DNA from: Smaragdicoccus niigatensis DSM 44881 = NBRC 103563
GTDB lineage: Bacteria; Actinomycetota; Actinomycetes; Mycobacteriales; Mycobacteriaceae
NCBI RefSeq assembly: GCF_000380645.1
Contig: NZ_AQXZ01000012.1
Location: 62,001-126,000, forward strand
DNA length: 64,000 bases
Direction: 5' to 3'
Under the pieces are notes generated by a model. It did not search any database. It was not told where the DNA came from and saw nothing but the letters and a program-made list of their open reading frames with translations. Position numbers and translations under genes: made by a program. Shown in pieces: positions 48,977 through 56,280 of the stretch. Every line of letters starts with the position of its first letter. Positions within the stretch are counted from its first letter, which is position 1.

Positions 48977-49827
48977 AGTCCTCGTGCCTCCGCATAATCG
49001 ATGGTGTTGAGGTAGGCCCGCGTGAGTTCCGGTGTCGCGCTGAAACGTTCGTCCGACGGACCAGTCGGGTCGCCGCGCCAGGCGTGAACGCGGAGCGGCC
49101 CGACGGAGTAGTCGTCGCGGGGGTCGAGCGGGTGGGCCACGTTGGCGATGAGCACCAGCAACGGCAGTTCCGCCACCAGTTCGACAAAAGTGCCGGCGCC
49201 CGCCGAACCCTGCCATTGCAGGGTCCCGTCCGGTGCAACTCGCACGCCCTGGAAGAACGAGATGCTCGGCGGCAGGTCCCGCCGAGTCAGCCCGTGCTTC
49301 GTCGCGGCTTTGACGAACAGGCTGCGCCCGGACGGCGTGGGTCCCTCGGGTCGCGTGTCGCCGTATTTGTGCAGGTTCCACGCGTCCGTGGTGGTGCCGC
49401 AGAAGGCGTCGTGGTGGCCTGACGTGTCGGCGGTGATCGTCGCGAGCACCCGGCCGTCGCCCGACAGCAGCGGGTGGTTCGCACCGAGGTACGCCTGCCA
49501 CGGGATCTTCTGCGTGTCCGCGACATTGAGCCGTTCGACGGGTTCGAGGGCGTTGAACACGAGAACGTGCGCGCACGCCTCGCCAGTCGGGTCGTCGAGG
49601 CGAAGCCGGCTGCCGCGAGCGAGGACCTTGTGGGTGTACCCACCGGGTGCCACGGTCTCGGCCCAGGTCAGCTTCGCCGGGTCGACTCCGTCCGGACAGA
49701 ACGGGCTCGACGATGCGGGCAGGTAGGGCATCCATTCACTGGTCTGCCCACCCTGCGCGCGAGCGTCGGCTCGGGCGTTGAGAACGCTGTCGGTGAGGTG
49801 ATCTTCACGGGTTGACGTGATGGTCAT
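48973..49827 (-). CDS. DUF1989 protein, second urea-carboxylase-associated subunit
   Basis: A 284-residue DUF1989 protein, longer than its partner through an N-terminal extension. Conserved signatures: RGSRLRLDDPTGEACAHVLV, SGHHDAFCGTTTDAWN and FFQGVRVAPDGTLQWQG. It lies 9 nt after the permease and overlaps the partner gene. The permease-DUF1989-DUF1989-carboxylase-hydrolase order is the layout seen in guanidine-degrading operons. Confidence 0.85.
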   Translation of the reverse strand: MTITSTREDHLTDSVLNARADARAQGGQTSEWMPYLPASSSPFCPDGVDPAKLTWAETVAPGGYTHKVLARGSRLRLDDPTGEACAHVLVFNALEPVERLNVADTQKIPWQAYLGANHPLLSGDGRVLATITADTSGHHDAFCGTTTDAWNLHKYGDTRPEGPTPSGRSLFVKAATKHGLTRRDLPPSISFFQGVRVAPDGTLQWQGSAGAGTFVELVAELPLLVLIANVAHPLDPRDDYSVGPLRVHAWRGDPTGPSDERFSATPELTRAYLNTIDYAEARGL

Positions 49828-49836
49828 CAGATTCCT

Positions 49837-51402
49837 TCAGGCCGGAACCGGCGCGGGGACGTGGGTGTGCGGAATGTGCGCGAGCTCGATCGTGCGGTGC
49901 AGACGACGCAGGAAGAAGTACGCGGCGCCGCCGAGCAGGCAGATTCCGGTGAACAGGAGAGCGCTCCACTGCAGCCACCAGGTGCCGCCGGTGAGGTCGT
50001 AGATCTCCGGCCGCGGCCACATGAGGTTGACGATCATGCCGATCTGGTAGAGCACGGCGACCACGTTGATGGCGATGCCGAACTTGCCGAGCGAGAACTG
50101 CGGAACGCCGTCTTCGTCGACGCCACTGGGGAAGTGGTCGGTCTTGAGGTGCTTGATCCGGGTGAAGAGCAGCGGCAGGGTCACGCCGAGGTAGGCGAGG
50201 TACAGCATGCCGATGCAGAGGCTCGCGAGCGCGGTGAAGATCGCCGACTGGTTGATGTTGACCGCGAGGGCGATCATCGCGCCGAGTCCGACGACGATCG
50301 AGGTGATGATCGGCGTGCCGGTGCGGGGCGAGACCTTGGCGAGCTGCTTGTGGAACGGCAGTGCCTTCTCGCGGGCCATCGAGTACATCATTCGAGCGCC
50401 CGAGGTCTGGACCGCGAGGGTGCACACGAACACCGCGACGGCGACGCAGCACAGGAGGAGCCGGCCGAGGACATCGCCGAGGCGCTCGGTGAGGACCCAG
50501 GCGAGACCGCCGGTGGCGAGGTTGCCGTCGGTGAGGCTCGGGGCGGCCATGAGCGCCGCGAGAATCAGGAGGGCGCCTCCGATACCCGAGATGATGAGTG
50601 CGCGAAGAATCGTCTTGGGCGTCGTCTTGCGCGGGCTGTGGGTCTCTTCGGCGAGTTCGCCGGCAGAGTCGAAGCCGACCATGACGTAGGCCGCCATCAG
50701 CGACGACGCGAGGAACGCGGAGAAGTAGCTCCCGGTTCCAGACCATCCCTCGGTGTGGAAGATGACGCTCGGTCCGCGCTCCGGCAGGAAGAACAGAATT
50801 GCGACCAACACGATCACGCCGATGATCTCGACCGATACGCCGATGCTCGTCGAGATGGCCATCTGCCGGATCCCGAGGATGTTCACCGCGGTCGTGAAGA
50901 CCAGCAGGATGATGCCGAGCAGAACGGCGTTCTGCGCGCCGGTGGGCGATGCCAGTGACGGGTCAGCGCCAGAGCCGCCGACGATCTGGAAGCCAGACCA
51001 GATACTCGGCAGCACGGCCTGAACCGCAATCGCGGCGGCGGCGACCGTGAGGATCTGACCGATGATCATGATCCAGCCGACGAACCATCCGGTCGTGGTG
51101 TTGGCCAGGCGGCTCGACCACTGGAAGATGACGCCCGATACGGGCCAGCGGGCCGCGAGTTCGGCGAAACACAGCGCCACGAGAAGTTGGCCGGCGAACA
51201 CCAGCGGCCACGCCCAGAAGAACGTCGAGCCGCCGAGCGCGAAGCCCAGGCCGAAGAGTTGGAAGACAGTGGTCAAGATCGAGACGAAGGAGAAGCCCGC
51301 GGCGAACGAGGCAAAGGTACCGACACCGCGGTGCAATTCCTGCTTGTAGCCGAAGTGATGGGCAGGGGGAGGCGATACCGGGGCAAGACTTGGGGCGCTC
51401 AT
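49837..51402 (-). CDS. APC-family permease (amino acid/guanidine-type transporter)
   Basis: A 521-residue permease with twelve predicted membrane helices. The first helix region SFVSILTTVFQLFGLGFALG and VMVGFDSAGELAEETHSPRK match the APC superfamily (amino acid/polyamine/organocation). As first gene of the operon it probably imports the nitrogen compound that is carboxylated downstream, guanidine or urea. ATG start 18 nt from a hairpin-like palindrome that overlaps its leader. Confidence 0.9.
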   Translation of the reverse strand: MSAPSLAPVSPPPAHHFGYKQELHRGVGTFASFAAGFSFVSILTTVFQLFGLGFALGGSTFFWAWPLVFAGQLLVALCFAELAARWPVSGVIFQWSSRLANTTTGWFVGWIMIIGQILTVAAAAIAVQAVLPSIWSGFQIVGGSGADPSLASPTGAQNAVLLGIILLVFTTAVNILGIRQMAISTSIGVSVEIIGVIVLVAILFFLPERGPSVIFHTEGWSGTGSYFSAFLASSLMAAYVMVGFDSAGELAEETHSPRKTTPKTILRALIISGIGGALLILAALMAAPSLTDGNLATGGLAWVLTERLGDVLGRLLLCCVAVAVFVCTLAVQTSGARMMYSMAREKALPFHKQLAKVSPRTGTPIITSIVVGLGAMIALAVNINQSAIFTALASLCIGMLYLAYLGVTLPLLFTRIKHLKTDHFPSGVDEDGVPQFSLGKFGIAINVVAVLYQIGMIVNLMWPRPEIYDLTGGTWWLQWSALLFTGICLLGGAAYFFLRRLHRTIELAHIPHTHVPAPVPA

Positions 51403-51422
51403 GACGACCTCCGGGACGGGGC

Positions 51423-51459
51423 AGAAGCATTACCTATCGGGTGACAGGTAATAGCTTCT
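51423..51459. promoter_or_regulatory. AmtR-type operator at the nitrogen operon promoter
   Basis: The core CTATC-GGGT-GACAG (51434-51447) fits CTGTC-N4-GACAG, which I recall as the mycobacterial AmtR box, with one mismatch. It is embedded in a larger inverted repeat: ATTACCT (51429-51435) with AGGTAAT (51446-51452) and outer AGAAGC with GCTTCT. It lies 21-57 bases upstream of the permease ATG. No guanidine-I (ykkC) riboswitch signature was seen in the leader. Confidence 0.6.
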
Positions 51460-51533
51460 GACCGGTTGGAGGCGCCTGTGAGTCGGTGCGGTTAAGAACG
51501 GATTTCCGATGTTGCTTCTGTGTTTCAGATCAC

Positions 51534-52094
51534 TCAGCGGGCATCGGGGACCTCGATGAGACGCCCTGATTTCACGTCGTAGATGAAGCCGTGGACCGGG
51601 ATTCGAGCGGGCACGAGGGGGTGCGACTTGATGCGGCGAACGTCCTCGACCACGCTCTGCACCTGATCGCGGATCGTGAGCCAGTCGATGTAGTCCGCCT
51701 CGCGGGAGCCGGGACCGGTGCCGACGTCGTAGAAGCCGCTGTCGCCGAGTGCGGCTGTTTCCAAGCTGTTGGCGAGCAGGCCGCGGATGACCTCGTCCGT
51801 GAAGAACTCCATGCCGCAGTCGGAGTGGTGGATGACGAACCATTCCTTCGTGCCGAGCAGTTTGTAGGAGATGACGAGTGAGCGAATGGCGTCGTCGCTC
51901 GCGCGTCCGCCCGCATTGCGGATGACGTGGGCGTCGCCTTCGGCGAGGCCGGCGTACTTCGCCGGGTCGAGCCGGGCGTCCATGCAGGTCAGAATGGCGA
52001 AACCGCGTGCGGGCGGCAGCGCAAGGTCGCGCTTGTCGCCGAATGATTCGGCGTAGGCCTCATTGCTGGCGAGGACTTCGGCGAGAACAGACAT
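51534..52094 (-). CDS. Beta-carbonic anhydrase
   Basis: A 186-residue beta-class enzyme interconverting CO2 and bicarbonate. Zinc ligands are Cys37 (TCMDAR, with the Asp39-Arg41 dyad), His90 and Cys93 (IHHSDCGM). It stands just upstream of the carboxylase operon on the same strand and could supply bicarbonate to the biotin carboxylase, an inference. The ribosome-binding site AAGGAG lies within a 13-bp hairpin directly before the ATG. Confidence 0.9.
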   Translation of the reverse strand: MSVLAEVLASNEAYAESFGDKRDLALPPARGFAILTCMDARLDPAKYAGLAEGDAHVIRNAGGRASDDAIRSLVISYKLLGTKEWFVIHHSDCGMEFFTDEVIRGLLANSLETAALGDSGFYDVGTGPGSREADYIDWLTIRDQVQSVVEDVRRIKSHPLVPARIPVHGFIYDVKSGRLIEVPDAR

Positions 52095-52145
52095 CGGGAC
52101 TCCTTGAGGTCAGGTCGGGTGAGTACCTGAATTCAAGGAGTCCCG
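52095..52145 (-). promoter_or_regulatory. Leader hairpin sequestering the carbonic anhydrase ribosome-binding site
   Basis: In the transcript the left arm CGGGACTCCTTGA (52145-52133) pairs perfectly with TCAAGGAGTCCCG (52107-52095), which contains the AAGGAG Shine-Dalgarno and abuts the ATG. After a 2x2 internal bulge a second stem TCAGGT/ACCTGA and a 9-base loop complete the fold. The structure could gate translation (thermosensor, protein or metabolite switch), or end transcription from the upstream gene, although no T-run follows. Confidence 0.65.
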
Positions 52146-52168
52146 TGACGGTCGGCACAGACTTTGGA

Positions 52169-52582
52169 TCAGTCCGATTCTTTCGCGGCTATAGGGGCAT
52201 CGCCGCGGTAGCGGGCGTAGTAGGCGGCCATGTCGTCGGCCTCGCGTTCATGCTTGCGTGCGTCGACAAGGTCGCCGTCGAGTCCGTGCTGGGTCAGACG
52301 GAACCGTCGGTACACGGGGCTCAGTGCGATGGCGAAGTAAATGAACGGGATCACCAGCGGCAGCGTGATCACCATTCTGGTGATGATGTCGGCCGGCAAC
52401 AGGTAGGCGGGGGCGACCAGGAGAACGACCGGGGTGGTGGCCCGGATGACGAGCCGTGCGGTGGCGCCGCGACCGGTGAGGTCTTCGCGCACCCAGTCTC
52501 GCAATTCCGGCGGCAAGACCTTGCCGTAGCAGTAGGCGAGGTACTGGCCGATGGTCGGCTTACGAACGTCGGTGTTGCGCAT
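52169..52582 (-). CDS. DUF5313-type small membrane protein
   Basis: A 137-residue protein with two membrane helices (about 50-65 and 70-92) between charged ends. The pattern KPTIGQYLAYCYGKVLPPEL, DWVREDLTGRGATARLVIRA and the PVYRRFRLTQHGLDG tail fit the mycobacterial DUF5313 family. A good ribosome-binding site, AGGAG, precedes the ATG. It is divergent from the MarR gene, which may regulate it. Function unknown. Confidence 0.78.
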   Translation of the reverse strand: MRNTDVRKPTIGQYLAYCYGKVLPPELRDWVREDLTGRGATARLVIRATTPVVLLVAPAYLLPADIITRMVITLPLVIPFIYFAIALSPVYRRFRLTQHGLDGDLVDARKHEREADDMAAYYARYRGDAPIAAKESD

Positions 52583-52637
52583 TGCATGCTCCTGAGAGGT
52601 TACTTTGTGTGCAATTTATCTGTACACCAATTATTTG

Positions 52638-52652
52638 TATGATGGCAATGTG
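52638..52652 (+). promoter_or_regulatory. Leaderless promoter of the MarR gene
   Basis: TATGAT (52638-52643) is a good -10 element only 6 bases before the GTG start at 52650, so the transcript probably starts at or next to the start codon. The AT-rich gap also contains two CAATTAT-like repeats (at 52612 and 52628) that could be an OhrR-type operator. Confidence 0.5.
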
Positions 52653-53102
52653 ACGAACAAGACGATTCCCGGAGTCCAGAACCCACTCGCTCTGGAACAG
52701 CAGGTGTGCTTCGCATTGGCGATCGCTGCGCGCAGCGTGATCGGGCTCTACCGTCCGCTGCTGGAACCGATGGGACTGACGCACCCGCAGTACCTGGCGA
52801 TGCTGGCGCTGTGGGAGCACGAACCTCTTCGGGTCAACGAGCTCGGCAAGCTTCTCCAGCTCGACCCGGGCACGTTGTCGCCGCTGCTCAAGCGTCTGGA
52901 GGCTTCCGGTTACGTGACCCGCTCGCGCGATCCGCACGATGAGCGCGCACTTTCGGTTGCCCTGACCGCAAAGGGGTGGGCACTGCGCGACGATGCGCTG
53001 AACATTCCGCCGGCGGTCGTGGAACGGCTCGGGAAGGACGTCTCCGAACTTATGGAACTTCATCGGCGGTTGACGGAGGTCATCGCCGCTGCGACAGACT
53101 GA
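52650..53102 (+). CDS. OhrR-like MarR-family redox regulator
   Basis: A 150-residue MarR protein. The N-terminal QQVCFALAIAARSVIGLYRP, with reactive-type Cys20, and PLLEPMGLTHPQYLAMLALWE are close to OhrR, which senses organic peroxides through this Cys. The winged helix (VNELGKLLQLDPGTLSPLLKRLEASGYVTRSRDPHDERAL, in parts VNELGKLLQLDPGTLSPLLK and SRDPHDERALSVAL) is intact. No ohr gene is adjacent; the divergent DUF5313 gene is the nearest candidate target. GTG start. Confidence 0.85.
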   Translation: MTNKTIPGVQNPLALEQQVCFALAIAARSVIGLYRPLLEPMGLTHPQYLAMLALWEHEPLRVNELGKLLQLDPGTLSPLLKRLEASGYVTRSRDPHDERALSVALTAKGWALRDDALNIPPAVVERLGKDVSELMELHRRLTEVIAAATD

Positions 53103-53134
53103 CACTTGTCGGAGGGCAGTGTCAGAGTCGCGTC

Positions 53135-53497
53135 GTGGCTCTTGAATTACGTGGAACGAACCTGCGGCACTTCATCATCGGCGAGGCGCGCAAGCGCGAC
53201 TTCATTTCGATCGCGGAGGTGATTCGTGCGGCCGAGGAGCAAGGTTTCTCCTTTTCCGGCAGGCCTTCGAAGGCTGTGTCGGATGCCCTCCGCTGGGAGA
53301 CCCGTCGCAATCGAATGCGCAAGCTGGATCGCGGCGAGTACCGAATTGGATGCATTCCGCCGACTTCGGAGAAGCGGATCGATGAGCGACTCCGTCTGCT
53401 CAAGGTCGCGGTCGGGCGCGGGATGACGCTCGATGACTTGAAGAGCAACCCGGGTTACTTCATTCCCACCGGAGCCGAAGACGACGAGGAGTGGTGA
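53135..53497 (+). CDS. Small winged-helix-like hypothetical protein
   Basis: A 120-residue protein from GTG 53135. The region SIAEVIRAAEEQGFSFSGRP followed by RKLDRGEYRIG looks like a winged-helix DNA-binding domain with its wing at GEYRIG. The C-terminal segment DERLRLLKVAVGRGMTLDDL ends with the acidic GAEDDEEW. A diverged copy of the 3' third of this gene occurs at about 56112-56247. Function unknown. Confidence 0.6.
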   Translation: MALELRGTNLRHFIIGEARKRDFISIAEVIRAAEEQGFSFSGRPSKAVSDALRWETRRNRMRKLDRGEYRIGCIPPTSEKRIDERLRLLKVAVGRGMTLDDLKSNPGYFIPTGAEDDEEW

Positions 53498-53544
53498 GCG
53501 GAGGCGGCCGTGTCCTCGTCGTGGACCACTCTGAGCGACAAGCA

Positions 53545-53581
53545 GCGACTGAGCGACAACTGCCTGCTGTCGCTGAGTCGC
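53545..53581 (+). terminator. Candidate hairpin after the winged-helix gene
   Basis: Left arm GCGACTGAGCGACA (53545-53558) and right arm TGTCGCTGAGTCGC (53568-53581) pair with one mismatch; loop of 9 bases. No T-run follows. The rest of the 193-base gap up to the patatin gene shows no ORF or clear motif. Confidence 0.35.
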
Positions 53582-53690
53582 GCATTGTCGCTATTAGTGG
53601 TCGGCGACGAGGGCGGCGAGCCCCGCAGGTCATCGAATGGTCACGGCATACGCACTGGTCAGAAGTCTGACGCGGGGTTAGAAATAGTGC

Positions 53691-54539
53691 ATGACCAGCG
53701 CGATCGTGTTGTCCGGAGGCGCGAACCTCGGGTCAGTCCAAGTCGGGATGATGCAGGCAGTTATCGACTTCGGGGTCCGTCCGGACTTCGTGGTCGGGAC
53801 GTCGGTCGGCGCGGTGAATGGTGCGTGGCTCGTCGGTGGGCGGCCACTTCATGAGCTCTCGGATCTGTGGTGCGCGATGCGGCGAACCGACGTGTTTCCC
53901 ACGAGCGCAGTGGGCACTCTGCTCGGGTTCGCGGGCCGGCGCAATCACGTCGTGGGCAATCGCGGAATTCGCCAGTTGCTCGAAAAGCATCTGACGTTCG
54001 ATCGCCTCGAAGATGCGCGAATTCCGTTCCATGTCATCGCCACGGACGTCCTGACCGGCGGCGATGTATGCCTCAGTGCGGGACCGGCGATCGATGCGGT
54101 CCTAGCGAGCGCGGCGATCCCCGGCGTCTTCCCGCCTGTCGAGATCGACGGGAAGACCTTGATGGACGGTGGCGTCGTCAACAACACGCCTATCTCGCAC
54201 GCGATCACTCATGGTGCGGACACCGTGTGGGTTCTGACGACTGGGTACTCCTGCGCGCTGGCTGCGCGGCCGAACTCCGCGTTGGGGATGGCTCTGCACG
54301 CGCTGGAATTGAGCATTCATCAGCGTCTTGCGCTCGACATCGAGCGATATGCCGGCGTTGTTGACCTGCGAGTTGTCCCGCCGTTGTGTCCGGTCGAAGT
54401 TCCCCCGACCGACTTCAGCCAGGGCGCTTCTTTGATCGACCGCGCTCGCGTACACACGACCGCGTGGCTCGAAGAGACACATGCGGGACAACTCGCCAGG
54501 CCGGCGCCCGAAACGGTGTTCGGGCACGGCCACCCTTAG
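53691..54539 (+). CDS. Patatin-like phospholipase
   Basis: A 282-residue lipolytic enzyme with the Ser-Asp dyad: Ser38 in GTSVG and Asp159 in DGGVVNN, and the oxyanion loop SGGANLGS. No signal peptide, so likely intracellular. It is convergent with the SRPBCC/TIGR03086 gene, with a 4-base overlap of the 3' ends. Substrate unknown. Confidence 0.9.
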   Translation: MTSAIVLSGGANLGSVQVGMMQAVIDFGVRPDFVVGTSVGAVNGAWLVGGRPLHELSDLWCAMRRTDVFPTSAVGTLLGFAGRRNHVVGNRGIRQLLEKHLTFDRLEDARIPFHVIATDVLTGGDVCLSAGPAIDAVLASAAIPGVFPPVEIDGKTLMDGGVVNNTPISHAITHGADTVWVLTTGYSCALAARPNSALGMALHALELSIHQRLALDIERYAGVVDLRVVPPLCPVEVPPTDFSQGASLIDRARVHTTAWLEETHAGQLARPAPETVFGHGHP

Positions 54540-55498
54540 ACGCTGACGGGGGTCCGCCCGGCATAGGCCGCTAGGCGATCGATCGCCGGCGCGTCCTCGT
54601 GGGCCCGGACTTCCTCGGCGAAGGACCGTCCGCGACCTGCGGGGACGAGTGCTTCGGCAAGCTTGCCGATGTAGGCAACGAGGTCGTCGTGAACCTCGAG
54701 TACCTGTCCGCTGCCCTGGGCGAGATCCCACGCGTGAAGAAGGATCTCGACCGGCAGAATGCTCGCGGCGAAGGCGGCCGGCATCTCGCCGAACGGACCC
54801 TGAACCATCCCGTCGAGTCCGCGCGCACGCCATGCCGACAATGCCTGCTCGCCAGCCGTCGCAATGCGGGACTCGGCTGAACCTGAGCCCGCGTCGATCG
54901 ACGCGCCGGCCATTCCGCCGAGCTGCTGCAGCGAAGTCACGACGTGATCGACGAGTTGGCCGCAGTTGAAGTCGCTGCACGGCGTGGGCCGGTTCGGGTC
55001 GTCCACGCCCAGCGCAACTCTCTGGAGGAGGGCGAGCGCCGACTCGGCGGCCGACAACTCGGTGAACTCGCGGGGGAGTCCCACCCATTCGTCCGGTCCG
55101 GCGTCGCCGTCGGTGGCCGCCACGAGCAGGCGGTTCATGAAGTGTTCCCAACCTTCGGCGTGGCTGACTTCCTGCTCGGCGGTGAGTCCCTCGTGGATCA
55201 ACGTGACCTTCGTGCCCCCGTCGATCGGGTCGAGAGTGATGGTGACGGTCGAGGCATCCGGCGCGAGCTCCTCGCCTTCCCAACCCCACCCGAACACGAT
55301 TCGTTTACCCGGCTCGATCTCGCGGTAAGTGCCCATGGCGATGCTGCCCGGGACGATCGTGAACCGGTAGGTTCCGCCGACCCGAAGGTCGACGGTTGCG
55401 GTGACTGTCTTCCAGCGGCGTAGACGTTCGGGCTGGGTGACCAGGGCGAACGCGTCGTCGACTCCGATGGGCAGGTCGACGGACTTGATGCAGGTCAT
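54536..55498 (-). CDS. SRPBCC (AHSA1-like) fused to a TIGR03086/DinB-fold domain
   Basis: A 320-residue two-domain protein. Residues 1-about 130 are a START/AHSA1-type ligand-binding domain (VDLPIGVDDAFALVTQPERL, RIVFGWGWEG, VTLIHEGL). Residues about 145-310 are a mycothiol-dependent maleylpyruvate-isomerase-like TIGR03086 domain (FNCGQLVDHVVTSLQQLGG with His; PVEILLHAWDLAQGSGQ with His). The fusion is followed through an ATGA overlap from the ArsR gene, a common SRPBCC-ArsR pairing. Confidence 0.85.
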   Translation of the reverse strand: MTCIKSVDLPIGVDDAFALVTQPERLRRWKTVTATVDLRVGGTYRFTIVPGSIAMGTYREIEPGKRIVFGWGWEGEELAPDASTVTITLDPIDGGTKVTLIHEGLTAEQEVSHAEGWEHFMNRLLVAATDGDAGPDEWVGLPREFTELSAAESALALLQRVALGVDDPNRPTPCSDFNCGQLVDHVVTSLQQLGGMAGASIDAGSGSAESRIATAGEQALSAWRARGLDGMVQGPFGEMPAAFAASILPVEILLHAWDLAQGSGQVLEVHDDLVAYIGKLAEALVPAGRGRSFAEEVRAHEDAPAIDRLAAYAGRTPVSV

Positions 55499-55806
55499 GA
55501 TTTTTCCTTCTGGTTGAGGGCGTGAGCATCAGCGACAAGCTGATCGAGTTCGTTGGTCCAGAACCGATCGATTTCGGCCTGAAGTTGTCGGAGTCCGGCG
55601 GGCACCACCCGGTAGATCCGCTGCCGTCCGGACTTCTCGGCCTCGACGAGGCCAACGTCCGCGAGAAGCAGCAGATGTTGCGAGATCGCCGATCGGGTGA
55701 CGTCGAACTCGCCGGCAATGTCCGTCACCGTCCGAGGCTGCTGAGCCAGCAGCTGGAGGATGCGGCGCCGAGTGGGCTCGGCGGCAGCGGAGAGAGCGTC
55801 GATCAC
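55495..55806 (-). CDS. ArsR-family transcriptional regulator
   Basis: A small winged-helix repressor (DALSAAAEPTRRRILQLLAQ, then TVTDIAGEFDVTRSAISQHL) without Cys metal sites, like ArsR proteins paired with SRPBCC genes. I use GTG 55806 because the operator-like palindrome CGTTAG-N6-CTAACG (55815-55832) lies just upstream; an ATG at 55842 would put that palindrome inside the coding region. It overlaps the SRPBCC fusion gene by 4 nt and probably controls the pair. Confidence 0.85.
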   Translation of the reverse strand: MIDALSAAAEPTRRRILQLLAQQPRTVTDIAGEFDVTRSAISQHLLLLADVGLVEAEKSGRQRIYRVVPAGLRQLQAEIDRFWTNELDQLVADAHALNQKEKS

Positions 55807-55814
55807 GATTAATA

Positions 55815-55832
55815 CGTTAGTCACCACTAACG
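55815..55832. promoter_or_regulatory. Probable ArsR operator
   Basis: A perfect palindrome CGTTAG-N6-CTAACG just upstream of the ArsR GTG, with a further half site CTAACG at 55852-55857. Location and symmetry suggest autoregulation. Confidence 0.55.
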
Positions 55833-55870
55833 CATAATGCAACAGTCGTCGCTAACGCATTTTTTTGGGT

Positions 55871-56111
55871 CAGTTGCGAACGAGGACCGCGACGGGATAG
55901 CGCGACAGGACGGCAGCCGCGTCGATCGGGCCGGTGTGTTCGGTCCCGGTGATGCGATCGATCCACGCGCCCGCCGGCAGATTGAGGCGGGTGGAACCCC
56001 AGCCGATGGACCGTGCCGTTGAACCGAGTCGCAAAGTGTGACGACATCGGGTTCGGTGGCCCGCGAGGTCACCCAGAGCTTTGCCGCTCCGGTGCCGTCC
56101 ACGGATGGCGC
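55871..56111 (-). pseudogene. treY 3' fragment, decayed duplicate
   Basis: Bases 55871 to about 56064 closely match the 3' end of the intact treY (57069-57262), including runs such as CGTCGATCGGGCCGGTGTG; bases 56066-56111 match 57371-57418, so about 108 bases are missing in between. An extra T (GCCGTTGAACCG versus GCCGTGAACCG) breaks the frame. It cannot encode a working enzyme. Confidence 0.8.
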
Positions 56112-56247
56112 GCTGTCGGAGCCCGATGAGCGACTTCGCCTGCTCAAGCTCGCGGCCGAGCGTGGAATGACTCTCGACGATCTCAAACGGAACCCCGGCT
56201 ACTTCATTTCAACCGGGCGCGAAGACGACGAAGAGTGGTGAGCGGAG
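56112..56247 (+). pseudogene. Fragment of the winged-helix gene (C-terminal third), joined to the treY remnant
   Basis: An open frame of 67 codons (56038-56241) exists, but its first part is antisense treY-remnant sequence. Its last 37 residues (ERLRLLKLAAERGMTLDDLK, then GYFISTGREDDEEW) match the C-terminus of the intact 120-residue gene at 53135-53497, and the homology runs past the stop into TGGTGAGCGGAGGC. This is most simply a duplication remnant; expression as a mini-protein cannot be excluded. Confidence 0.7.
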
Positions 56248-56280
56248 GCGCCGACGAGAGCGGCGGGCCCGCGGAAGATA

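Noticed and set aside
48290-49735. 481-codon version of the first DUF1989 gene
   Set aside because: The upstream extension overlaps the second DUF1989 gene in another frame; the ATG at 48976 has a 4-nt overlap and matches the family length.
51403-51533. Guanidine-I (ykkC) riboswitch before the permease
   Set aside because: I looked for its conserved loops because of the guanidine-type genes; none was found. The main feature is the AmtR-type palindrome.
56038-56241. 67-codon forward gene
   Set aside because: Its first part is antisense treY debris and its second a truncated copy of a known gene; listed as pseudogene instead.
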